Counted from the stretch's first letter, positions 19,582-29,418 are shown. The stretch: DNA of 64,000 bases from Nitrospira sp. (GCA_030123625.1 CP126121.1:1838179-1902178); one strand, 5' to 3'. Numbers and translations are program-made. Notes: generated by a model not told the origin, from the sequence alone.

Positions 19582-19612
19582 TTGTCAAGACTATGGGGCT
19601 CCTCTGTATAAT
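19582..19612 (+). promoter_or_regulatory. Probable sigma-70 promoter of leuCD
   Basis: TTGTCA at 19582-19587 and a perfect TATAAT at 19607-19612 are separated by 19 bp, slightly more than the usual 17. A start near 19619 would leave a leader of about 24 bases before the leuC ATG, too short for an attenuator. Confidence 0.55.
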
Positions 19613-19642
19613 GGGGCTTCCTTTAACGAGGCAGGAGCGCAG

Positions 19643-21046
19643 ATGGCGGGCAAGACGTTGTTCGACAAGATTTGGGATTCGCATGTCGTTCGAACGGAAC
19701 CGGACGGAACGACACTGCTGTACATTGATCGACAATTGGTCCATGAAGTGACATCCCCTCAGGCGTTCGAAGGGTTAAAGCTTGCGGGACGTCGTCCACG
19801 GCGATCGGCCGCAACACTCGCCGTGCCGGACCATAATGTCCCCACTACAGACCGGCGGCTGGGGATCGCCGATCACGTGAGTGCTCTTCAGATTCAAACA
19901 CTCGAAGACAACTGTAAGGATTTCGGCATCGCCTTTTTCAACATGCGTGACATCCGCCAGGGTATCGTTCATGTCATCGGCCCGGAACAGGGATTCACCC
20001 TCCCTGGCACAACGATTGTCTGTGGCGACTCCCATACGTCCACCCATGGAGCGTTTGGTGCCTTGGCGTTCGGCATCGGAACGAGTGAAGTAGAACACGT
20101 GTTGGCCACTCAATGTTTGGTGCAGAAGCGTCCCAAGACCATGGAAATACGCGTCGATGGAACGCTCTCCGAGCACTGCTCGGCCAAGGATATTATTCTT
20201 GCGATCATTGGGAAGATCGGCACCGCCGGGGGGACCGGCTATGTCATCGAATATACCGGTTCGGCAATCCATGACCTCAGCATGGAGGGTCGTATGACTC
20301 TCTGTAACATGTCGATTGAGGGCGGGGCTCGTGCAGGCATGGTTGCACCCGATGAGAAGACGATTGCCTATATCAAAGGGCGGCCCCTCGCCCCCAAAGG
20401 GGATCTTTTCGATATGGCCGTTCAGGCATGGCGACAACTCAGAACTGATACGGACGCCAAGTATGATAAGACGGTGACATTGGAAGCGGAACAGATTGCG
20501 CCGCAAGTCAGTTGGGGCACCAATCCCGGTATGGTACTTGGTGTAGACCAGAATATTCCGGATCCCCGAACGATATCGGACGAGAAAACGAAGAATGCCA
20601 CCGAACGGGCATTGGCCTACATGGGGCTCTCACCCAATATGCCGATTACCGACATCACGATCGACAAGGTGTTCATCGGCTCCTGCACGAACTCCCGGAT
20701 CGAAGATCTTCGGCTCGCCGCCAGTTTCGCGAAGGGCAAGAAAGTTGCGAAGACCGTCCAGGCGATGGTGGTTCCAGGTTCGGGACTCGTCAAGCAACAG
20801 GCCGAAACCGAAGGACTGGATCGGGTGTTCCGCGAGGCGGGATTCGAGTGGCGGGAGGCCGGGTGCAGCATGTGTCTCGCGATGAACGCCGATGTCCTGA
20901 AGCCCGGTGAGCGCTGCGCCTCTACGAGTAATCGGAATTTTGAGGGCCGTCAGGGAGCCGGAGGTCGCACCCACTTGGTGTCGCCCGCTATGGCAGTCGC
21001 CGCGGCCATTGAAGGCCACTTCGTCGATATCCGTCACTGGGGATGA
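19643..21046 (+). CDS. leuC: 3-isopropylmalate dehydratase large subunit
   Basis: LeuC with LeuD isomerises 2-isopropylmalate to 3-isopropylmalate in leucine synthesis, using a [4Fe-4S] cluster. The cluster cysteines are visible in FIGSCTNSR (one) and the closely spaced pair CSMC near the C-terminus. The start [12 protein letters not shown] at 19643 follows GCAGGAG; the open frame continues upstream to 19460 but crosses the promoter and has no similarity. The 467 residues match the bacterial LeuC length. leuD follows after 49 bp. Confidence 0.98.
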   Translation: MAGKTLFDKIWDSHVVRTEPDGTTLLYIDRQLVHEVTSPQAFEGLKLAGRRPRRSAATLAVPDHNVPTTDRRLGIADHVSALQIQTLEDNCKDFGIAFFNMRDIRQGIVHVIGPEQGFTLPGTTIVCGDSHTSTHGAFGALAFGIGTSEVEHVLATQCLVQKRPKTMEIRVDGTLSEHCSAKDIILAIIGKIGTAGGTGYVIEYTGSAIHDLSMEGRMTLCNMSIEGGARAGMVAPDEKTIAYIKGRPLAPKGDLFDMAVQAWRQLRTDTDAKYDKTVTLEAEQIAPQVSWGTNPGMVLGVDQNIPDPRTISDEKTKNATERALAYMGLSPNMPITDITIDKVFIGSCTNSRIEDLRLAASFAKGKKVAKTVQAMVVPGSGLVKQQAETEGLDRVFREAGFEWREAGCSMCLAMNADVLKPGERCASTSNRNFEGRQGAGGRTHLVSPAMAVAAAIEGHFVDIRHWG

Positions 21047-21095
21047 GTATTCAATGCCTCTCTAGTCCAATATCCACTTATCGTCATTCAATACT

Positions 21096-21719
21096 ATGGA
21101 ACCTTTCACCACACTCACTGGTCTCGTGGCTCCGCTTGATCGCGTGAACGTCGACACCGATCAGGTCATTCCGAAGCAGTTTCTGAAGACGATCAAGCGC
21201 ACCGGGCTGCGCGAAGGCCTGTTCTTCGATTGGCGAAAACGAAAGGACGGCTCACCGGACCCATCCTTCTTTTTGAATCAGCCTCGATATCAGGGGGCTA
21301 CGATTCTCTTGACCCGAGACAATTTCGGTTGCGGCTCATCACGTGAGCACGCGCCTTGGGCGTTATTGGATCAAGGGTTTCGATGCATCATCGCTCCCAG
21401 CTTTGCGGATATTTTCTATAACAACTGCTTTCAGAACGGAATTCTTCCCGTGGTGTTGAAAGCTGAAGAAGTGCTGCCGCTCATAAAGGAGGTGGCCGAC
21501 ACCGTGGGTTATCGCCTCACCGTGAATCTGCACCATCAAACAGTGACCACTCCGAAGGGAACCACCTATCGGTTCGAGATCGACCCGTTCCGCAAAGATT
21601 GCCTCTATCGAGGACTTGATGCCATCGGCCTCACCCTCCAGCATGAGGATGCGATCACGGCCTATGAATCTCGGCGGAAGGCCGAGGCTCCTTGGCTGTT
21701 CAGCGACGTCCATCCATAA
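21096..21719 (+). CDS. leuD: 3-isopropylmalate dehydratase small subunit
   Basis: The swivel-domain partner of LeuC. It opens with [25 protein letters not shown] and contains [16 protein letters not shown], the active-site loop of the aconitase small domain. The 207 residues are the usual proteobacterial-type length. It is co-transcribed with leuC; leuB and leuA are not in the window. A small membrane-protein gene follows 14 bp downstream. Confidence 0.98.
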   Translation: MEPFTTLTGLVAPLDRVNVDTDQVIPKQFLKTIKRTGLREGLFFDWRKRKDGSPDPSFFLNQPRYQGATILLTRDNFGCGSSREHAPWALLDQGFRCIIAPSFADIFYNNCFQNGILPVVLKAEEVLPLIKEVADTVGYRLTVNLHHQTVTTPKGTTYRFEIDPFRKDCLYRGLDAIGLTLQHEDAITAYESRRKAEAPWLFSDVHP

Positions 21720-21733
21720 CTGAGGAGATCGTA

Positions 21734-22075
21734 GTGAAGCTGTTTGTGATGTTTCTCTTCTTTGTCGGTGCCGCCTACCTCACTGTCGTGTTCAACTGGT
21801 CCTACTCCGATGGAAACCGAGCCGGATACATCCAAAAATTCTCCACGAAGGGGTGGTTATGTAAGACGCATGAAGGAGAGTTGGCAATGACGACCGTGCC
21901 GGGAACGGCACCTGTTCTCTGGGATTTTACGATTTGGGACGATAAGGTCGCCGCTCAACTAACAGAGGTAATGGGGAAACGAGTGATCTTGCATTATAAA
22001 GAGTATCGTTATATTCCAACCACCTGCTTCGGTGAAACCACCTATTTCGTAGATAAAGTCGAAGTCCAAGAATAG
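21734..22075 (+). CDS. Small membrane-anchored protein of unknown function
   Basis: A 113-residue protein starting at a GTG (21734) behind GAGGAG. An N-terminal hydrophobic helix (VMFLFFVGAAYLTVVF) acts as an anchor or signal. The soluble part contains FNWSYSDGNRAGYIQKFS and KGWLCKTHEGELAM, a pattern I recall from small conserved hypothetical proteins that are sometimes mislabelled as 6-phosphogluconate dehydrogenase. Two cysteines (WLCKT and PTTCFG) could form a disulfide. The gene is tucked behind leuD but has no evident link to leucine synthesis. A palindromic repeat starts 13 bp after its stop. Confidence 0.75.
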   Translation: MKLFVMFLFFVGAAYLTVVFNWSYSDGNRAGYIQKFSTKGWLCKTHEGELAMTTVPGTAPVLWDFTIWDDKVAAQLTEVMGKRVILHYKEYRYIPTTCFGETTYFVDKVEVQE

Positions 22076-22088
22076 TTGCCTCAGCTTA

Positions 22089-22402
22089 CAGGATGTTCAA
22101 AAAGGCCGTCTTCTCACCCGCCCAATGTCTCACCCAGCCCACCCCGCGGCGATGCCGCTTTCCCGAGGCGCGCCTAGACGCGCCTTTCCACAGGCAAGGC
22201 CGCAGCAAGGTCCGCGACGCGAAGAATAATGAGCGTCACGTCTGCGGACGGGCGCGAGTCGGTGAGCGCCCAGTGTCTTACGGGTGAGGCGTATACTTTT
22301 CCACCCACCCAGCCCCGAGCTGCTCTGGCAGCTCTTGCCCGGTGGTACGTTGGGGCCTTGAGCGATGCGAGAACGCCGCTGGCGGCCTTTTTCAGCATCC
22401 TG
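22089..22402 (+). repeat. Palindromic repeat, copy A (long form, 314 bp)
   Basis: Ends CAGGATG...CATCCTG with AAAAAGGCC/GGCCTTTTT inside them. The interior has a core of about 170 bp also found in copy D (GGTCCGCGACGCGAAGAAT, TATACTTTTCCACCCACCC, GAGCTGCT...CAGCTC hairpin). Its last base touches the stop codon of corA (22403-22405). Confidence 0.9.
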
Positions 22403-23458
22403 CTACAGCCATTTCTTTCGGCGGAACCCAATTAACATCACGGCCGCCACGATTCCCATGAGGCTCAACGCGATCGGATAACCCCAGGGCCATTTCAATT
22501 CCGGCATATACTCGAAATTCATGCCGTAGATGCCCGCGATAAAGGTGAGCGGCATGAAAATCGTCGTGATGACCGTCAGGACCCGCATGACGGTGTTCAA
22601 CCGATAGCTGACGCTTGAAAGATAGATGTCGAGACTCGCCGAGACCATTTCGCGCAATGTCTCGATCGTATCGACGATCTGCACCACGTGGTCGTAAACA
22701 TCTCGAAAAAATAGCTTGGTGGGTTCACGTAAAAAGGGGCATTCCGAACGAGACAGGTTGTTCATCGCTTCCCGCAGAGGCCACACGGCGCGCCTCACGA
22801 ACAACAACTGCCGTTTGAGCGCGTGAATGTCTTTGAGTGTTTCCGGTTTCGGATCGGCGATCACCCGCTCTTGCAGCGATTCGATCCGTTCTCCGAGCAT
22901 TTCGAGAACAGCGAAATACTGATCGACCACGGCATCAATCAGGGCATACAGCAGATAGTCCGACCCATTTTGCCGAAGACGCCCCTTGCCGCCCCTCAGA
23001 CGATCCCGCACCGAGTGAAAGACATCCACCCCATTTTCTTGGAACGAAAGGACATAATTGCGTCCAAGGACGAAGCTCACCTGTTCGACCACAATGTCCC
23101 CTCGCTCAGAGAGCGTGAGCATCTTCAAGACGAGAAAGAAATAGGTCTCGTAATCATCGAGCTTCGGGCGCTGATCCGTATTGGCGATGTCTTCCAGAAG
23201 AAGAGGGTGGAGACCGAAATATTTCCCAAAGGCTTCCAGAACATCGACCTTATGGACGCCACCGACATTCACCCACGTGACGGTTTCATCGGCAGGCAGC
23301 CGAAGCTCATTCACGTCCGTGACGACATGCTCGTCGCATCGGGCACCGGCATAATTGAACAGGGCGATAGTCACTCCCTCGGTCCGCCGTTCGCCGATGT
23401 GAATGAGCGTCCCGGGCGAGAGTCCCGTCTTCTTCGACCGTTTCTGCATCAGTTTCAT
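22403..23458 (-). CDS. corA: CorA family magnesium/cobalt transporter
   Basis: CorA forms pentameric Mg2+ channels gated by the ion itself. The 351 residues have a long cytoplasmic N-terminal domain and two C-terminal membrane helices, with the selectivity motif YGMNFEYMPEL between them and a final basic GFRRKKWL. I start at 23458. The frame stays open to 23647, but that part runs through palindromic repeat copy B and is not CorA-like. The stop codon abuts copy A, so the gene is bracketed by two repeats in the same direction. No strong ribosome site is visible before 23458 or the next ATG at 23449. Confidence 0.94.
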   Translation of the reverse strand: MKLMQKRSKKTGLSPGTLIHIGERRTEGVTIALFNYAGARCDEHVVTDVNELRLPADETVTWVNVGGVHKVDVLEAFGKYFGLHPLLLEDIANTDQRPKLDDYETYFFLVLKMLTLSERGDIVVEQVSFVLGRNYVLSFQENGVDVFHSVRDRLRGGKGRLRQNGSDYLLYALIDAVVDQYFAVLEMLGERIESLQERVIADPKPETLKDIHALKRQLLFVRRAVWPLREAMNNLSRSECPFLREPTKLFFRDVYDHVVQIVDTIETLREMVSASLDIYLSSVSYRLNTVMRVLTVITTIFMPLTFIAGIYGMNFEYMPELKWPWGYPIALSLMGIVAAVMLIGFRRKKWL

Positions 23459-23531
23459 CGTAGCGTGCTTGTACGCAGATTCCGGCGCCAGGTCAAGCCG
23501 GCCCAAGCTAGCAGCCGATCTCATAAGAGCC

Positions 23532-23654
23532 ACAGGCTGTTCAAAAAGGCCGTCCAGCAAGGCCGCAGCAAGCGAAGAGGCGAGGCGTACGCTTCGGTAC
23601 GTTGAGTCTCTAAGCGCCGCGAGAACGCCGCTGGCGGACTTTTTCAACAGCCTG
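23532..23654 (+). repeat. Palindromic repeat, copy B (123 bp)
   Basis: Ends CAGGCTG...CAGCCTG, then TTCAAAAAGGCCG / GGCGGACTTTTTCAA. The inner blocks CCAGCAAGGCCGCAGC, GGTACGTTGAG and GAGAACGCCGCTGG are shared with the other copies. It lies between the divergent corA and cysQ genes. Confidence 0.9.
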
Positions 23655-23697
23655 TTAGTTTCTTTTCATCTGTCTCGGGGCCTGCTACTCTTCTCTC

Positions 23698-24504
23698 ATG
23701 GCGTGGCACTACGAACGTGATGTGCTTATCGATGTGATCCGGAAAGCCGGGGTGGAAGCCTTACGGTTTGCAGCCGATGGATTTGAGATAATTCAGAAGC
23801 CGGACCGGTCGCCGGTGACCTCGGCGGATCTGGCAGTGAATCAGATTCTCCAATCTCGCCTGACGTCGGAGTTTCTTCAGGATGGATGGCTCTCAGAGGA
23901 ATCACCCGATAGTCCGGATCGACTTCAGAAAAGACGGGTCTGGGTGGTTGACCCGATAGACGGAACGAAGGCGTTCATCAGTGGTGAACCGGAATTTTGC
24001 ATTTCTGTCGCCCTCATTGAACAGGGTCAGCCTGTCGTGGCAGGTATCTTCAACCCTTCCACGGATGAATTATTCACCGCGACCCGAGGTGGTGGGCTTC
24101 GCCTCAATGATGAACCGATTACCCCACCATCAGCGTGGAGGGGTCAGCATCCGGTTATCGCCCTGAATTCATGGGAACGACGGATCGGGCGCTTCACGTC
24201 ACTAGAGCCATCGATCGACAACCGTCCTATCCGCTCAATTGCTTGGGTACTCGCACTCACTGCAACCGGCCGCATCGAAGCGGTAGCTACATTGGAACCT
24301 GAAAATGAATGGGATGTTGCAGCGGGAGCTCTCCTCATGACGGAAGCGGGTGGAACCATCTCTGACGGCCGCGGACATGACCTGACCTTTAACCGACGTG
24401 AGCCTCGCTACAGCGGAATCATCGCCACCAGCCCACATTGCCCCAAAGCTGTCACACGGCAGCTCAAGCTCCTGACTCGCACGGTCGATGGCAGCGTGGA
24501 TTAA
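23698..24504 (+). CDS. cysQ: 3'(2'),5'-bisphosphate nucleotidase / inositol monophosphatase family
   Basis: A lithium-sensitive Mg2+-dependent phosphatase of 268 residues. The metal-binding motifs are EESP (residues about 63-66), VDPIDGTKAFI (about 83) and EWDVAAGALLMTEAGG near the C-terminus. The sequence is closest to CysQ, which removes 3'-phosphoadenosine 5'-phosphate after sulfate assimilation or sulfotransfer, rather than to inositol phosphatases, but the family is promiscuous. The gene starts at ATG 23698, 43 bp after repeat copy B, and ends 3 bp before the IS630 insertion. Confidence 0.9.
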   Translation: MAWHYERDVLIDVIRKAGVEALRFAADGFEIIQKPDRSPVTSADLAVNQILQSRLTSEFLQDGWLSEESPDSPDRLQKRRVWVVDPIDGTKAFISGEPEFCISVALIEQGQPVVAGIFNPSTDELFTATRGGGLRLNDEPITPPSAWRGQHPVIALNSWERRIGRFTSLEPSIDNRPIRSIAWVLALTATGRIEAVATLEPENEWDVAAGALLMTEAGGTISDGRGHDLTFNRREPRYSGIIATSPHCPKAVTRQLKLLTRTVDGSVD

Positions 24505-24507
24505 CTA

Positions 24508-25650
24508 GTCTAGTGTCCCATAAATGGATAGACATTATGGGCTGATGGGGATATACTGCCGGGCTATGAGATCCAAGGCTGTGGTGTTGAGCGAGACGGA
24601 CCGGGCCACGCTGGGGCGAATGAGTCGGATGGGAAAGGCCGCGCAACGGGATGTCCTGCGGGCGCGGATCATCCTCCTGACAGCCGCGGGCGGGTCGGAT
24701 CTGGCGGTGGCTGAGCAGTTGCGGATCAACAGACACACGGTGCGGTTGTGGCGGCAACGGTTCGCCGAGAAGGGACTGGAGGGGTTAACCGATACACCGG
24801 GCCGTGGCCGTAAGCCAATTCTCACCCACGGCGTGACCGAGTCGATTCTGACAGGGGCCGTGCAACCGCCACCAAATCGCACGCGATGGAGTTGTCGGTC
24901 GATGGCCAAGGCCCACAAGGTCTCCAAGAGCACGGTCCAACGCCTCTGGTCAAAGAACGACATCAAGCCGCACGTGACGAGAACATTCAAGATCTCCACC
25001 GATCCGCGATTCGAAGAAAAGTTCTGGGATGTGATCGGCTTGTACTTGGATCCTCCTGACAAGGCGCTGGTGCTCTGCTGCGACGAGAAAAGTCAGTGCC
25101 AGGCGATCGAGCGCACCCAGCCTGGCTTACCACTGGGAGTGGGGCACATCAAGACAGCCACCCATGACTATATCCGGCACGGCACGGTGACTCTGTTTGC
25201 CGCGCTCAATTATCTGGAAGGCAAGATCGTGTCGATGCTCGCAGAGAAACACCGCCATCAGGAATGGCTGAAGTTTCTCAAACGGATCGATCGCGAAACG
25301 CCCGCGGGGTTAGAGCTGCATCTGATTGCCGACAACTACGCTACGCACAAGCATGCGGACGTCCAAAAGTGGTTGGCCAAGCACAAGAGGTTTCATATGC
25401 ACTTCACGCCGACATCGGCGTCGTGGATGAACCTGGTCGAACGCTTTTTCCGAGACCTCACCGTCGACGTCGTGCGAGAGGGGAGCTTTAAGCACGTCAA
25501 GGAACTCGGCGACCAGATTCTGGCGTACCTAGCCGAACGAAATGCACAACCAACGCGCTACGTCTGGAAAGCCAAGGGGGAAGAGATCCTCCGCAAGATT
25601 CACCGAGCCAGGCAGGTGCTGACTGTATAGCTATTTGAGAGACACCACAC
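24508..25650 (+). mobile_element. IS630-family insertion sequence (1143 bp)
   Basis: The element begins GTCTAGTGTCCC at 24508 and ends with the imperfect inverted copy at 25625-25650 (18 of 26 positions match). It is flanked by TA at 24506-24507 and 25651-25652, the target duplication typical of this family. It carries one intact transposase gene. It sits between the 3' ends of cysQ and the aminotransferase gene and disrupts neither. Confidence 0.9.
24566..25630 (+). CDS. IS630-family transposase
   Basis: A DDE transposase of about 354 residues. The N-terminal helix-turn-helix region (VAEQLRINRHTVRLWRQRF) is followed by a second DNA-binding part. The catalytic core has CCDEKSQCQ (first D), LIADNYATHKH (second D) and FTPTSASWMNLVERFF (E), as expected for IS630. 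The frame is intact and the terminal repeats are present, so the element may still move. I take the ATG at 24566; an earlier in-frame ATG at 24524 overlaps the left terminal repeat. Confidence 0.95.
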   Translation: MRSKAVVLSETDRATLGRMSRMGKAAQRDVLRARIILLTAAGGSDLAVAEQLRINRHTVRLWRQRFAEKGLEGLTDTPGRGRKPILTHGVTESILTGAVQPPPNRTRWSCRSMAKAHKVSKSTVQRLWSKNDIKPHVTRTFKISTDPRFEEKFWDVIGLYLDPPDKALVLCCDEKSQCQAIERTQPGLPLGVGHIKTATHDYIRHGTVTLFAALNYLEGKIVSMLAEKHRHQEWLKFLKRIDRETPAGLELHLIADNYATHKHADVQKWLAKHKRFHMHFTPTSASWMNLVERFFRDLTVDVVREGSFKHVKELGDQILAYLAERNAQPTRYVWKAKGEEILRKIHRARQVLTV

Positions 25651-26807
25651 TAGAAGTCGGCTTGGGCCAAACGCCGACAAGCCTCATCGAGGTCGGAGTC
25701 CGTCTTGGCATAACTGAAACGGATGAAGTCGGCTCCTGCCCCACCGGGGGAAAACGCCTCTCCCGGTACACCGGCTACACCGGTTTTCTCTAACAGATAC
25801 ATCGCGCGATCTTTCCCTGTGTCACCTGGAAGCCGAGACACATCCGCCAATACGTAATAGGCGCCCTCCGGGATCGTGGGAGTGAGTCCTGCCTTGGTCA
25901 GAGCGCTGCAAAATTTGTCGCGCTTCTGCTGATAGTCATGAGCCAAGCTTCCATAGAAACTGTCGGGCAATTCTCTGATGCCTTGAGCCACCCCCATTTG
26001 GAGCGGCGCCGGCGCACAGACGTAGAGCAGATCGTTCATCGCGCCGATGGCTTTTGCCCATGGCTGCGCAGCCACACTGTACCCGATCCGCCATCCCGTC
26101 ACGCTGAACGTCTTCGAGTACCCCCCAATGGTCACCGTCCGTTCGGCCATATTCGGCAAAGAAGCCATGCTCACATGTCGCTGCCCGTCATAGAGGAAAT
26201 ATTCGTATATTTCATCCGTCATGACGAACAGATCGTGCCGGCACGCAAAATCCGCCAGCGCCTCAAGCTCCATTCGGCTGAATATCTTCCCCGATGGGTT
26301 GCCGGGCGAGTTGAGAATGATGGCCTTCGTCTTCGAGGTCACGACTTGCTCAAGTTGAGTCGGAGAATATGTCCATGCCGGCGGCTGCATCCGGACAGTG
26401 ACAGGAACAGCCTCGACAGCCACAAGCGCACTGACATGGTATTGGTAGTACGGCTCGAAGAGAATGACTTCGTCGCCGGGATTGAGGAGTGCGGCACAGG
26501 CACAGTGAAAGGCGCCGGTTGCTCCGGCGCTGACGGTCACTTCCGTTTCAGGATCGGCTCGAATGCCGTTATAGCGGGCCAGTTTGTCCGCGATGGCTTG
26601 CCGCAATTCAGGTATGCCGTCGAAGCGGGTGTAGACATTGTGCCCATCCCTGATGGCCTTCTCCGCTCCCTCGAGAACAATCGGCGGAACCGGTGTATCG
26701 CAGACTCCCTGTGCCATATTGAGACCCTTCACGCTCGCGCAAGCCTGTGTCATCGCCCGAATTTCCGATTGGGCAAGATCCGCCATCCGCCGGCTGACTG
26801 TTCGCAT
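25650..26807 (-). CDS. Class I/II pyridoxal-phosphate aminotransferase
   Basis: A fold-type I aminotransferase of about 385 residues. The PLP lysine is in GGYSKTFSVTGWRIGY, the pyridine-ring contact in LNSPGNPSGK, and the substrate arginine probably in the final DFIRFSYA. It belongs to the broad aspartate/aromatic/kynurenine group, and the sequence does not fix its substrate. I chose ATG 26807, which lies seven bases after AAGAAGGGG. The stop codon shares its last base with the IS630 element, whose insertion restored the same TAG. An IS110-type remnant lies just upstream. Confidence 0.92.
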   Translation of the reverse strand: MRTVSRRMADLAQSEIRAMTQACASVKGLNMAQGVCDTPVPPIVLEGAEKAIRDGHNVYTRFDGIPELRQAIADKLARYNGIRADPETEVTVSAGATGAFHCACAALLNPGDEVILFEPYYQYHVSALVAVEAVPVTVRMQPPAWTYSPTQLEQVVTSKTKAIILNSPGNPSGKIFSRMELEALADFACRHDLFVMTDEIYEYFLYDGQRHVSMASLPNMAERTVTIGGYSKTFSVTGWRIGYSVAAQPWAKAIGAMNDLLYVCAPAPLQMGVAQGIRELPDSFYGSLAHDYQQKRDKFCSALTKAGLTPTIPEGAYYVLADVSRLPGDTGKDRAMYLLEKTGVAGVPGEAFSPGGAGADFIRFSYAKTDSDLDEACRRLAQADF

Positions 26808-26879
26808 CACCATACCCCTTCTTAACCAAGCCTGAACCGGTATCCTTTGTGGCAGAGGATGATGTCGGCGGTCAAGATG

Positions 26880-27450
<571 letters not shown>

Positions 27451-27504
27451 ACTGTGACACGGCGCACACCTGGTGTATTTCGCTCTCGCTTTGAGGAGGC
27501 AACC

Positions 27505-28320
27505 ATGCGCATGACATGGACGAACACTATGAGAGGCCTTCTGGCAATCTGCTGTATGAGTGAGCTAGTGGCCTGTGGCAGCCTGGCAAGCTGCTTGAAT
27601 AGTGGGCTCGTTGCCGTTGCCTGTGGCAGGGGGTATGGCGATCGCGACTTTTCTTCTCTGCCGCAGCCAACGGTAACATCGGCTGAAGGTCTCTGGATGG
27701 GCGCTACGCCCACAGGTCGCACCGTCGGTGGACTTGTCCTCGATGATGGATCGTATTGGGTGTTCTATACTGCAAGAGGCAATCCCAACGTCCTGGCTGG
27801 ACTGGTTCAGGGAACCGGCACGTCGCACTCCGGCTCCTTCGGTTCCTCTAACACCAGGGATTTTAATTTGGAAGGCGCTGGCATTCGCGCGGCGACGATG
27901 AGTGGCACCTATGCGCAGAACAAGAGCTTTAAGGGGACGATCGCCTACGTAAATGGAGAGACAGGTAGCTTTACGAGCACCTACGATGCGGATTATGAGT
28001 TAGCCCCGAACATGAATCGTGTGGCGGGGAACTATTCTGGGTTCCGGACTGACAATCAAACGGTCAGCGTGGCACTGAACTCAGCAGGCATTGTTTCAGG
28101 AAGTTTTACAGATGGATGCACCTTTGCAGGCTCGTTTTCCCCTCGTGCAACGGGGAACGTGTTTAATGTCACCGTCACATTCGGAGGTGGCGCCTGTAGC
28201 AATGGAACAGATACGATCAATGGCGTCGCCTTTTACGATGCCGCGACACAACGGCTGTACAGTGCAGCTCTCAATAGTGCCAGGACCAACGGCTTGATAT
28301 TTATCGGCACGAAGCTGTAA
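27505..28320 (+). CDS. Lipoprotein of unknown function
   Basis: A 271-residue protein beginning at ATG 27505 behind GAGGAGG. The N-terminus is a lipoprotein signal with the lipobox LVAC (cysteine about residue 24), so it should be anchored in a membrane. The mature part starts with SAEGLWMGATPTGRTVGGLVLDDGSYWVFYT. It continues in regularly spaced glycine-rich beta segments (GTYAQNKSFKGTI, GNYSGFRTDNQTVSVAL, GSFTDGCTFAGSF), suggesting a beta-barrel or lipocalin-like fold. I do not recognise a named family. It lies between an IS110 and an IS5 remnant and may have arrived with them. Confidence 0.75.
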   Translation: MRMTWTNTMRGLLAICCMSELVACGSLASCLNSGLVAVACGRGYGDRDFSSLPQPTVTSAEGLWMGATPTGRTVGGLVLDDGSYWVFYTARGNPNVLAGLVQGTGTSHSGSFGSSNTRDFNLEGAGIRAATMSGTYAQNKSFKGTIAYVNGETGSFTSTYDADYELAPNMNRVAGNYSGFRTDNQTVSVALNSAGIVSGSFTDGCTFAGSFSPRATGNVFNVTVTFGGGACSNGTDTINGVAFYDAATQRLYSAALNSARTNGLIFIGTKL

Positions 28321-28339
28321 ACGTCTTTGTTTCGATTTT

Positions 28340-28556
28340 CTGTCAGGGTTTCCTTTTCTTCGGCATCAACTCTTTTTCTATCGAGGTCTGTTCGCACTAT
28401 TCGCAATTCATCCGCGATGAGCGCGAAGTGGATAAATCCGATAAACGTGCCGTCAAGCTTTTCGAACCGCGAGAAGATGCGGCGAAAGCCCTTGAGCCTG
28501 CGAAACAGCCGTTCGATCTCGTTGCACCGCTTGTACAGAGCGCGGTTGTGTGATTG
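28340..28556 (-). pseudogene. C-terminal remnant of an IS5-family transposase
   Basis: On the minus strand the peptide RCNEIERLFRRLKGFRRI then SRFEKLDGTFIGFIHFALIADELR matches the end of IS5-group transposases (the E of the DDE triad lies in the NEIERLF helix). The upstream catalytic part is missing, so it is a fragment. A short minus-strand frame at 28453-28641 beginning MDIEEVIRST may be the start of a gene cut by this insertion, but I cannot identify it. Confidence 0.8.
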
Positions 28557-28661
28557 TGGAGGATGTGATCGTCACTGCCATTACTTCGTGTGAGTCGGCA
28601 AGTTGACTTGGAGTAGAACGAATCACTTCCTCGATGTCCATCGTAACTACCCTGCTCTACT

Positions 28662-29282
28662 CTACGGCTTCCCCCACAACGCTTCCAGCCGCTGCGCTCG
28701 GCCGCAACCCAGCTTGTAGTACTTATATCGGATCGGGTTTTTCTTGTAGAAATCTTGATGATGGTCCTCGGCCGAGTAGAAGGTGGAGGCCTTGACCAGC
28801 CGAGTCACGATCGGCGCAGGAAGCCGTTTGGATTGGTCGATTGCACGCTTAGACTCTTCCGAGAGACGCTTTTCTTCGTCGGTCGCATAAAACACGACCG
28901 TCCGATATTGATTGCCGTAGTCGCAGAATTGCGCGTTCGGTGTAACGGGATCGATATTGTGCCAAAAGACGTCCAATAATTGTTGATAACTGACCTTCGA
29001 TGGATCGTAGGTCACCTCGACAGACTCCGCATGTCCCGTTTTTCCGGCTGACACCTCGTCATAGGTGGGATTGGCGACCGTACCGCCCATGTAGCCGGAG
29101 ACCACCTCGAGAACTCCCTCGACTTGTTCGAATGCAAGCTCCATGGACCAGAAACACCCACCGGCAAAATAGGCCTTCGCGGTGGTTGCCGCGCTCTGCA
29201 CTCCGCTTGAGGGCCCACCTGCCAGCGTTGCACAAGTCACGAGACCGACCGTCATGATCAAGAAACGTTGAAGAGTAGTCAT
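28662..29282 (-). CDS. msrA: Peptide methionine sulfoxide reductase MsrA, exported form
   Basis: MsrA reduces the S-form of methionine sulfoxide in proteins. The catalytic cysteine is in YFAGGCFWSMELAF (about residue 43), followed by GYMGG, the GHAESVEVTYDP block and the AEDHHQDFY segment, all diagnostic. A later cysteine in YKLGCGRAQRL could act in thiol recycling. Unlike most bacterial MsrA it begins with a signal peptide (ending GGPSSG), so it probably repairs periplasmic proteins. No msrB is adjacent. The start at 29282 follows AAGGAGGAA. Confidence 0.95.
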   Translation of the reverse strand: MTTLQRFLIMTVGLVTCATLAGGPSSGVQSAATTAKAYFAGGCFWSMELAFEQVEGVLEVVSGYMGGTVANPTYDEVSAGKTGHAESVEVTYDPSKVSYQQLLDVFWHNIDPVTPNAQFCDYGNQYRTVVFYATDEEKRLSEESKRAIDQSKRLPAPIVTRLVKASTFYSAEDHHQDFYKKNPIRYKYYKLGCGRAQRLEALWGKP

Positions 29283-29418
29283 AGAGATTCCTCCTTCTCC
29301 TTGGTCGCGCCGCAGAGCGACGATTCTTACATCTTACTACGGCGATCGTTGAGAGAAGGATATCGATTCAAGTTGTTAGAAGCGTTCCGGCAGTGCACGT
29401 TTCTGCGGGCTGCGGACT

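Noticed and set aside
19460..19642. LeuC extension
   Set aside because: It covers the leuC promoter and the opposite-strand MEKHLA gene; LeuC similarity begins at MAGKTLFDK.
23459..23647. N-terminal extension of CorA by about 60 residues
   Set aside because: The extra codons read through palindromic repeat copy B and have no CorA similarity.
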